DNA of 64,000 nucleotides from Bacteroidota bacterium. Lineage in GTDB: Bacteria > Bacteroidota > Bacteroidia > Flavobacteriales_D > Sanyastnellaceae. Shown here piece after piece: positions 54,801 to 59,850 of this stretch. The first letter of the stretch is position 1, and each line of letters opens with the position of its first letter. The position numbers were made by a program, and so were the translations under genes. The stretch lies in the NCBI GenBank assembly GCA_027624855.1, contig JAQBTQ010000003.1:97899-161898 (forward strand), in the 5' to 3' direction. A model generated the notes under the pieces. That model did not search any database, was not told where the DNA came from, and worked only from the letters and a program-made list of their open reading frames with translations.

Positions 54801-55831
54801 TCTTCCCAACGAATGAAACGCAGTTTGCATTGGAATATGAATGGTCATTGGATGATCAGGTCTTTTCCACTGAATTCCAGCCTTCATTCGAAATCAACGA
54901 AGCAGGTACATTCATGTTGGCATTGGAAGCGTTCAATGAATACAATTGCAGCGCAGTTGACGAAGTGCCAGTGGTGGTTTATTACAATCCAATTCCAGCG
55001 CTAAATATCAGCCCAATAGAAGGTTGCCCGCCTTTGAGCGTGTTCATTCAAGACGTATCAGTTGGCGCGGCCCAAAGCGATTTAACGATTACGTTTGAAA
55101 ATGAGGTGGTATACCAAGGCCCGCCAATCACAAACTATTATGTTTTTGAAGAAACCGGATTGTATTCTTTGGATTTGTATGTGATTTCTGGGGTCGGGTG
55201 TGAGGTGACAGATAACGTAGGAACCGTGACGGTCTTCCCCGAGCCATTTGCATATTTCGAGGCCAATCCATATGATTCTGAGGACACTTCTCCCGATTTG
55301 CCTTCGTCCATCAATACCGAATGGTCGTTTGACAACCTGTCCAATGGGAATGAAGAAAATTATTGGTTGTTCGGCGATGGAGGAGCAAGCACCGAAGAGC
55401 ATCCCATCCATAATTACTATGACCCGGGAACGTACGGGGTGACCTTGGAGGTAACCAATGAATTTGGCTGTACGGATGAGCATTCTGAGTGGTTGGTCAT
55501 TCAGGATTTCACTCCGATTTACGTCCCGAACTCGTTTACGCCTGGCGGAATGACATCAAAGCCTGACGGCCTCAATGATGCGTTCCGAGCAGAATTCAAG
55601 GATTACTCGCTCGTGACTGACTACAGCTTGCAGATTTTTGATCGCTGGGGTGAACTCATTTGGGAGAGTGAAGATCCCGAAGAATTCTGGTTGGGTAATG
55701 TCAGACACGATGGGATTGAAAGTGAATACTTCGTCAAAATGGATGTGTATACCTGGAAGATTCGTTACTCCTCGACTCAACTGAAAGGAACCTATAAAGA
55801 ATTGACGGGGCATGTGACCATCGTGAGGTAA
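45797..55831 (+). CDS. Giant repeat adhesin (3344 aa) with T9SS type B C-terminal domain
   Basis: One uninterrupted frame of 3344 residues. A signal peptide (FIALISSGVVVWAQ) comes first, then PKD-like domains (about 40-680). Residues about 680-2395 hold some 18 Ig-like modules of 90-99 residues, each with an early cysteine, a YQW core, a PP near two thirds and a late cysteine (GxGCD or GGCE). Their order is five D-type modules, four A-B-C triplets and one D-type module. About nine PKD modules follow (about 2480-3235; WDFGNGDEADV, WDFGNGQTESG, WQFGDDGTSAN, WLFGDGGAST). The tail FTPGGMTSKPDGLNDAF...FDRWGELIWESED is the type B sorting domain. The start overlaps the PorE-like stop by 8 bases. It is probably a SprB-like cell-surface filament for adhesion or gliding. 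Confidence 0.9.
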   Translation: MNNRIIENWLAFSLKGWFKFLMLFIALISSGVVVWAQTSISSIPVADENGEIHVCLGSAVLFSHDTPEWQLVGSTEFNWDFDYQNQTASTAGPHAILFDSYGTFEVSLSIITYDGEEDLGTETLTVVVEDTPPIVPTLGPGNPCTFVDTLFDESGEIDQIIFQTQNGDASCTCFNDNVGPAVSMLDTDEYPEGTISIMWWGGAGTTGVGGTGGTAPYTVEDGPFPLADPSIFNGQNVFGHYADQGSYNLMHVVEFPNGCTYSAYYVMSWGAAEIDFGSSQAQSVCFPLEYPLGFDIQSPGTTYQIEWGDGFVEEYVYPDLPVLPNVIGHQYAPSCDSIGEAEAYTITVRATNSCTVDTTITTQGPFYVSTPPTPEFEMIPGDVVCQFETIIFSELIEAGFEASGGSCSDDHMWEWWIEGENELSGYGYEVIAGGMGDIFNLFAPPVSGTNQIEVYFDQPGNYTVTLSVLNDFCNPTSISHTVQINPVPQVEDLELTICNYSGFDTLPGPPNIVPPGTIFDWTAQSNPFVEGEMNGSGTSIYADLLINTTNVTQTVIYDVIPTAPGNCVGEPFTVTVEVVPGIEISDYTVVVCNGGGFSIDPSNSANNIVPDGTTYEWTVTDNPNITGESPSNGPQATVFEDALTTSVIQPIQSVEYIVTATAGLGCEDETFVVTAYVNDVDAGVISEDQIVCPGGDPFPLVFSQSAIGSGTSLTYQWQQAPTPAGPWTNINLATSPSYDPPAGILDDTYFRVVVTSYFMGVSCSETTNVVQVEVNYLSQPEIAPSQVFCAGEDPGVIELIDPIDAFGDVTYQWQSATSLAGPWNNIPGQTNASYDPPPLNSDLYIRVIVTSTADDVECALVSDSVLLDVNEVDAGTLTEDQTICEGEIPNLMVVNGQDAQGDISYQWYSSSASDGTFAVIPGANQSSYQPPTGLFQDIYYQVQVFSEFNGVVCSDWTNVIWIQVNNVDNGVVPFVQHICEGGDPSILQFDQLPQGDGVLTYQWQLSTDGVNWTNIPGANSSSYNPPGGLLEDTEYQVLITSTLNGVSCTILSQLFQVNVMSLDPGTIAEGQQICAGGDPDPLYADVPPVGEGSLSYQWQITTELPGSWSDIPGAIGLNYNPPGPIFETTYYQLVVTNTIGVVSCTEETEPVVIEVYDDPAIVTQPLDFQEICIGGSIDALEVAVESEPWLGDITYQWYDDNGFIFNETGSSHTPPVFNATGTFEFYVEVTWSGEGCDGVISNVAEVEVVPDPVVTIGPADASYCQDAPSDALNAAISGGLGTASYQWYVNSSNSNQGGTLVSGAIDSDFFPPTDVIGTFYYYCVVDQSVSGCQGVSNVIAIEITPGPSITSDFDDQEVCVGGSLDTWTVTYQDGTGNPSYQWYVNSSPSINGASPIGGEITPTYTPPSSVAGIYYYTCVISFDSGGCDEIIAPFATVLIAPDPLIITQPLDGEELCVGGTLDEALYIVYSGGLGSPTYQWFVNGSPISNSNAAGYQPPIFDVAGSYFYEVELTVSGLGCDAVTSNEAEVIVFPDPTVVDQPISATYCIDATATDLMISAEGGVGTFEYQWYVNDLPTTLGADAIAGENATTFTPPTDVLGTLHYYCEVTQTEEGCGVLTDLATITVLPSPEISSQPMPDSVCVDGFIDDLFVEFEEGVGVPTYQWFANSIPSMAGATQLVGETGSTYSPPTDIIGTTWYTCVLNFPEGGCGSLTAEWADIVVTPSPIIVLDPLETDTICVGGSLYFPLDVAYDEGTGIASYQWYTGDGAEIAGANESTYMPPAFDLPGTYEFYVQISLDGNGCDPAVSQIAEVIVVEDPVVTLQPVDSSYCQGAPSSSVAFLAVEVAGGTGTFSYQWYVSSTASNTGGTAIGGATASTYLPPVDVVGTLYYYCLITQSGANCEVVSEVAEIVVNEAPAFTMVWEDQEVCLDGSLDAYTVTYDNGTGVPSYQWYWNGVASNAGGTALVGETSSTFQPLSDASWLGETWYYCEVTFSFGGCEMITSSPVLVNVVSDPSISVQPLATDTLCVGGTPYLPLSVDYVDGTGDVSYQWYTGGGVAIGGATSSSYLPPTLETPSDFEVAGTYEYYVTVTLDGSGCDVATSDTVEVIVVEDPVVTLQPVDSSYCQGAAIVDQLIIEVTGGTGTFSYQWYVSSTASNTGGTAIGGATASTYLPPVDVVGTFYYYCLITQSGANCEVVSEVAEIVVNEAPQFTQQPQTQTLCFGETATTLGVDYQFGTGIPSYQWYESAVNAYSGAPIQNATDPTYDPPASAPGSLYYYCIITFDGGGCEEITSNIAGIHVNDIVIGTIEADQEICFGETPALFEESSATTGVGLLTYQWLSGVDSPDNPQTIIGANQSTYQSPALFDTTFFMLEVTSTLNGVSCIDTTNSVEIIVFPLPIIEIGPPDTFCANDGIVELTEFSPQGPDGGFWEGPGVVDVTGGLFDVNGPQTGVGEWELFFWYEDLVTGCRDTLWHDVTVNPIPTADFAVPELACNNFPIDIDQNSLNTVSAAWDFGNGDEADVINPIYTYPDAGVYEIELIVENVFGCFDTTYAETEITYPPTADFFMPVDSACAPLIVEFVNNSDAPFATHEWMLGDSLVSFDFEDPDGDTPLPTLFEQGPAIAYYDVTLEVENICGVDDTTQVVTVYPLPQMSFILQEDTACSPFTANILNTSVGLPDDIQWDFGNGQTESGTISTFPTYFVDPDSSAQTFIITVVGTNQCGVDSASAPIFIYPNTIQAFFQVDIDEGCAPLEVTATDMSVETTSIQFDFGNGTVTYDSISTVIFEEAGLYTITQYVTNGCSIDETSIEIDVWPQPDFTLTSDDSNYCEGETATISIISDDASAVDWDFGQGETGFGETVTTVYDDSGVYTVTALVTSGINGCQAEGELPIIVDPTPELDIIPDQDNGCTPLTVAFDNNSVDTDFWDWQFGDDGTSANVEPNHTFINPTQDPMTFTVEIYASNLEGCEAEDEIEITVLPAPEVAIGGIQSQYCGVPASIFPTNETQFALEYEWSLDDQVFSTEFQPSFEINEAGTFMLALEAFNEYNCSAVDEVPVVVYYNPIPALNISPIEGCPPLSVFIQDVSVGAAQSDLTITFENEVVYQGPPITNYYVFEETGLYSLDLYVISGVGCEVTDNVGTVTVFPEPFAYFEANPYDSEDTSPDLPSSINTEWSFDNLSNGNEENYWLFGDGGASTEEHPIHNYYDPGTYGVTLEVTNEFGCTDEHSEWLVIQDFTPIYVPNSFTPGGMTSKPDGLNDAFRAEFKDYSLVTDYSLQIFDRWGELIWESEDPEEFWLGNVRHDGIESEYFVKMDVYTWKIRYSSTQLKGTYKELTGHVTIVR
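47840..49265 (+). repeat. Five D-type Ig-like modules in the giant adhesin
   Basis: YQW cores lie near 47940, 48229, 48510, 48799 and 49082, a period of 281-289 bases. D modules share DAG-(V/T)-x-x-EDQ-x-(V/I)C-x-G at the front and SxxxGVxC before the final strand. A sixth D module, with its core near 52809, follows the triplet block. Confidence 0.85.
51233..51546 (+). repeat. Near-identical duplicated B module, copy 1
   Basis: This stretch is almost the same at DNA level as 52118-52425. The first 60 or so bases (GTCATCGTAGTTGAAGATCC...) are identical, then an unlike patch of about 45 bases (which changes the reading from SSVAFLAVEVAG to VDQLIIEVTG), then about 200 bases with few differences. 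Other B modules in the array differ strongly, so this duplication is recent or kept alike by gene conversion. Confidence 0.85.
52118..52425 (+). repeat. Near-identical duplicated B module, copy 2
   Basis: Partner of 51233-51546, about 880 bases downstream. The C and A modules between them share the same G- and C-ending codon preference, so the unit copied may have been a full B-C-A stretch that diverged afterwards. Confidence 0.85.
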
Positions 55832-55907
55832 GTCTGTCAATCTTTCAGTGAAAAAGTTCAGGTGAGTTTTGGAAGGTGCAGCGGATTCTTAACCGAAATT
55901 TTGCGTC

Positions 55908-56666
55908 ATGAAAAATTTATTGGCAAGCTTGCTTGCGCTATCGATTGGAACGCTTGGCTGGGGGCAGACGATCGTAAATACAGAAACATTGATGTTGAGT
56001 GGAGACAGTGGTTTTGTGTGGACCGCGGGCGTTGGTGGAGATGCTTCATTCGGAAACAGTGATGTGGTGGACGTTTCTGCTGACGCTGGATTTACCAAGG
56101 ATTGGGGTAGAACTGCTATCAAATTGGTAAGCTCATGGAACAGATTGGCTGAGGAAGGCAGTTCCATCCAGAGCAGCTCTTTCGCTCACTTGAGAGGCGA
56201 ATTTGGGAACGTCGACCAGCTGCAACTTTTCGGTTTCGTGCAAACTTCTTCAAACGATGTCCTGAACATGACCACGCGAAATTTGATTGGAACTGGACTT
56301 AAGAGGCGATTGATAGAAGGAAAGGGCGGCTGGTTGGCTTTGAGTTGGGGTGCCTTTTATGAGGTTGAACAGTATTCCATGGAAATCCCAACTTCCGAAA
56401 TGCTGCGAAATAGTGTGGTGCTCTCAGGGGGGAAAGGATTGGGAGAACATGTATTTGTTCGCGTCACGTCATACGCTCAATCGGATTTTAGGAATTTCTC
56501 AGACAGCCGGGTTTTTGTTGAATGGACTTGGGATGTATCGATTCGAGAATCGGTTGCGTTAGAGTGGAATTTGGCTGCCCGCTGGGATGGCGATCCCCAT
56601 GGGGGATTGGAGCCTCTTGATGTCGGCACCACCGTGGGCTTGCGGTTTGGATTTGCTGGGGACTGA
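55908..56666 (+). CDS. DUF481-like outer-membrane protein
   Basis: A 252-residue secreted barrel protein: signal peptide (LLASLLALSIGTLGWGQ) and repeated amphipathic strands with the DUF481 look (FVWTAGVGGDASFGNSDVVDVSADAGFTKDW, AHLRGEFGNVDQLQLFGFVQTSSND, RNLIGTGLKRRLI, ALSWGAFYEVEQY). It ends LDVGTTVGLRFGFAGD, a terminal strand but without aromatic C-terminus. The family is widespread in Gram-negative outer membranes without known role. It stands apart from the adhesin operon by 76 bases and is the last gene with the ordinary base composition of the window. Confidence 0.75.
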   Translation: MKNLLASLLALSIGTLGWGQTIVNTETLMLSGDSGFVWTAGVGGDASFGNSDVVDVSADAGFTKDWGRTAIKLVSSWNRLAEEGSSIQSSSFAHLRGEFGNVDQLQLFGFVQTSSNDVLNMTTRNLIGTGLKRRLIEGKGGWLALSWGAFYEVEQYSMEIPTSEMLRNSVVLSGGKGLGEHVFVRVTSYAQSDFRNFSDSRVFVEWTWDVSIRESVALEWNLAARWDGDPHGGLEPLDVGTTVGLRFGFAGD

Positions 56667-56751
56667 ATAATCAAAAACTCAAAAAAGGGTTTGTATTTGG
56701 ATGCATTCCCTTGATGATTTATTCAAAGCGATTGTGGGTTAATTTTCGACC

Positions 56752-59700
56752 ATGATTCGCCAATCCCTCCTGATGATGCTCCTTTCAGTCGGCATCGCAA
56801 ATTGTTTGTCGCATTCTTTACTGAGTCAATCAACGATAATCCTAGAAGAAGGATTAGAATTCCGGTGCATCGGTCCATTCCGCGGTGGCCGCTCTGCCGC
56901 TGTGACCGGCGTCGAGAACGATCCCATGACCTTTTACATGGGTGCCACCGGCGGAGGGGTTTGGAAAACCACCAACGGCGGTACCACATGGGTTAACATC
57001 TCCGACGGGTATTTCGGTGGATCGATCGGCGCAGTTGCGGTGAGCTCTTCGCACCCCAATATTCTCTATGTGGGAGGTGGCGAGGTTACGGTGCGTGGCA
57101 ACGTTTCCCCGGGCACGGGTATGTATAAATCCGTCGACGGCGGGCGAAGTTGGTCCGCCATTGGTTTGGTCAATTCCCGCCACATCCCCCGCGTGCGCAT
57201 CCATCCGCGCAATCCAGACATCGTCTACGCCGCGGTGCTGGGCGATTTGTTCAAGGATTCGGAGGAGCGCGGCGTGTACAAATCCACCGACGGCGGCGCC
57301 AGCTGGAAACGCGTGTTGTTTGCCAATGAGCAGGCCGGTGCTGTTGACCTGGTGTTCGACCCGGTGAACCCTGAGGTGCTCTATGCTAGTACGTGGAATG
57401 TGCGCCGCACGCCGTACGACTTTTCATCGGGCGGTCCCGGTTCGGCGCTTTGGAAATCGACCGACGGCGGTGCGACCTGGACGTCGCTTATGGACAACGA
57501 CGGCCTGCCCGAAGGGCCGCACGGCATCATTGGCGTCACCGTTTCGCCGGTGAACCCGGACCGGGTTTGGGCCATTATCGAAAACGAAAACGGCGGGGTG
57601 TACCGCTCGGACGACGCGGGCGCCACGTGGGAATTGCTCAACTCGGACCGCAGCCTGCGCCAACGCGCTTGGTACTATACCCGCATCTACGCAGACACCG
57701 AGGACGCCAACCGCGTTTACGTGATGAACGTCGCGTACCACGTATCCACCGATGGCGGCCGCACCTTCGAAGCGCGCTATGCGCCTCACGGTGATCACCA
57801 CGATTTGTGGGTCGCACCGGATGATGCTGACCGGCTCATCATTGCCGACGACGGCGGCGCCCAGGTCAGTTATGATGCCGGAGCGACGTGGTCGACCTAC
57901 ATGAACCAGCCCACGGCCCAGTTTTACCGTGTCACCACCGACGATGCCTTCCCGTACCGCATCTACGGAGCGCAGCAGGACAACTCCGCCATACGCATTG
58001 ATTCCCGTTCGCGCGGGCGGTTTATCGCGCAGGACAACTGGGAAAGCACGGCGGGCGGTGAGAGTGCCCACTTGGCGCCAGATCCCAGCGACAACGACAT
58101 CGTTTACGGCGGAAGCTATGGCGGTTTCCTTACGCGGTTCAACCACGACTTGGACATGTCACGCGCCATCAACGTGTGGCCGGACAATCCCATGGGCAGC
58201 GGCGCCGAGGGGATGCGCTACCGTTTCCAGTGGAACTTCCCCGTCTTCTTCTCGCCGCACAACTTCGATCACCTCTACACATGCTCGCAGTTCTTGCACC
58301 GTTCCACCAACGGTGGCGCATCCTGGGACATCATTTCGCCCGATCTCACCCGCGGTCAGGCCGAAAAGCTCGTCTCTTCGGGCGGCCCCATCACCAAAGA
58401 CAATACAGGGGTGGAATACTACGCGACTGTTTTTGCCGCCGCGGAATCGCCGCGCGAGCCCGGCTTGATTTGGGCCGGTTCGGACGATGGACTCATTCAC
58501 GTCACTCGCGACGCCGGCGCCACTTGGGAAAATGTCACACCAAAGGGCATGCCGGCCGACGCCTTGGTCAACAGTATTGAGGTCGATCCGCACCGCGACG
58601 GCGGCCTTTACGTCGCAGCCACCCGGTACAAGTCGGGCGACTACGCGCCGTATTTGTACCACACCGACGACTACGGTGCTTCATGGCGAACTCTTACAAA
58701 GGGCATCGACCGCGGGCATTTCACCCGCGTCATCCGCGCCGATCGCAATACGCCGGGCTTGTTGTACGCCGGGACGGAATTCGGTTTGTATGTGAGCACG
58801 GATGATGGTGCGAATTGGCGTTCATTCCAACTCAATTTGCCGGAGGTGCCAATCACTGATTTGGCGCTTAAGGACAACGACCTCATCGTCGCCACCCAAG
58901 GCCGCAGCTTTTGGCTGCTCGATGACCTCGACGTGCTGTGGCAGGGACTGGTGGCCGATTTCGATTACGCCAAGCCGCATTTGTTCCAACCGCACCCGAC
59001 AGTAGGCTACGGTGGTGGCAACGGTTCGGAGTCCGCCACAGCCGGCACCAACCACCCTGCCGGCGTGCGCGTGAACTATCACGTGCCGCAAGGAGTAGAG
59101 GATGCCACGCTCACGTTCCGCGACGGCGAAGGTGCTGAGATTCGCTCGTATGGGGGCAGCGACCTGGACGATTCCCCGGGACTCAATCACTTTGATTGGG
59201 ACATGCGTTATGATAAGGCCGACGATTTCGATGGGCTCCTAATGTGGTGGGGGACGTTGAACGGTCCGGTCGCGCCTCCCGGTGATTACACGGTGGAGTT
59301 GGCAGTGGACGGCGATACGTTGGTGTCGTCGTTCGAGGTGCTGATGGATCCGCGTGCCGAATGCTCGAGGGAGGACCGCATTGCGCAGTTTGAATTCCTG
59401 AAAAGCATCCGGGACAAGGTCGATGAGACCCATGACGCCATTCGCCACATGCATTCGGTCAAATCCCAAGTCTCCGTCCTCCTTGGGCGCTTGGACGAGG
59501 ACGATTACCCCGCCATTTTTGAAGAAGCGCGTGAACTCGATTCGCTGATGACAGCAGTGGAGGAGGTCCTCTACCAAACCAAACTCAAAAGCAACCAGGA
59601 CATGCTCAACTTCCCCATCAAGCTAAACAACAAACTCGCCCACTTGGGTTCATTGGCGAGCATGGGGGTGTATGCACCCACCGAGCAGATGGTAGGGGTG

Positions 59701-59832
59701 CGCGACGAAGTCACAGCGTTGATCGATGCCGAGCTCTCGAAATGGCATGCCTTGCGCGATGATCGGCTGCCGGCATTCAATGCACTGATCCGCGAAAGTG
59801 CGATTGATTTGATCGGGGTGCCGGAGGAGTGA
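56752..59832 (+). CDS. Secreted sortilin/VPS10-type beta-propeller protein
   Basis: A 1026-residue secreted protein: signal peptide (LLMMLLSVGIANCLSHSLLSQS), then two BNR/Asp-box rich propeller regions (about 40-720) with many SxDGGxxW boxes: KTTNGGTTW, KSVDGGRSW, KSTDGGASW, KSTDGGATW, RSTNGGASW, VTRDAGATW, VSTDDGANW. EEGLEFRCIGPFRGGRSAAVTG at the front is typical of the Bacteroidota sortilin-like glycosyl hydrolase group. The last 250 residues are a beta domain (HVPQGVEDATLTFRDGEGAEI) plus a helical region. Enzymatic activity is unproven. The first 40 codons have the AT-rich composition of the left flank; the rest is GC-rich. Confidence 0.82.
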   Translation: MIRQSLLMMLLSVGIANCLSHSLLSQSTIILEEGLEFRCIGPFRGGRSAAVTGVENDPMTFYMGATGGGVWKTTNGGTTWVNISDGYFGGSIGAVAVSSSHPNILYVGGGEVTVRGNVSPGTGMYKSVDGGRSWSAIGLVNSRHIPRVRIHPRNPDIVYAAVLGDLFKDSEERGVYKSTDGGASWKRVLFANEQAGAVDLVFDPVNPEVLYASTWNVRRTPYDFSSGGPGSALWKSTDGGATWTSLMDNDGLPEGPHGIIGVTVSPVNPDRVWAIIENENGGVYRSDDAGATWELLNSDRSLRQRAWYYTRIYADTEDANRVYVMNVAYHVSTDGGRTFEARYAPHGDHHDLWVAPDDADRLIIADDGGAQVSYDAGATWSTYMNQPTAQFYRVTTDDAFPYRIYGAQQDNSAIRIDSRSRGRFIAQDNWESTAGGESAHLAPDPSDNDIVYGGSYGGFLTRFNHDLDMSRAINVWPDNPMGSGAEGMRYRFQWNFPVFFSPHNFDHLYTCSQFLHRSTNGGASWDIISPDLTRGQAEKLVSSGGPITKDNTGVEYYATVFAAAESPREPGLIWAGSDDGLIHVTRDAGATWENVTPKGMPADALVNSIEVDPHRDGGLYVAATRYKSGDYAPYLYHTDDYGASWRTLTKGIDRGHFTRVIRADRNTPGLLYAGTEFGLYVSTDDGANWRSFQLNLPEVPITDLALKDNDLIVATQGRSFWLLDDLDVLWQGLVADFDYAKPHLFQPHPTVGYGGGNGSESATAGTNHPAGVRVNYHVPQGVEDATLTFRDGEGAEIRSYGGSDLDDSPGLNHFDWDMRYDKADDFDGLLMWWGTLNGPVAPPGDYTVELAVDGDTLVSSFEVLMDPRAECSREDRIAQFEFLKSIRDKVDETHDAIRHMHSVKSQVSVLLGRLDEDDYPAIFEEARELDSLMTAVEEVLYQTKLKSNQDMLNFPIKLNNKLAHLGSLASMGVYAPTEQMVGVRDEVTALIDAELSKWHALRDDRLPAFNALIRESAIDLIGVPEE

Positions 59833-59850
59833 TTCCTCCGATTGTATCCA

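Noticed and set aside
57424..58146. 240-codon antisense frame opposite the sortilin-like gene
   Set aside because: It mirrors a clear protein with repeated SxDGGxxW boxes on the other strand; long antisense frames are expected in GC-rich DNA.
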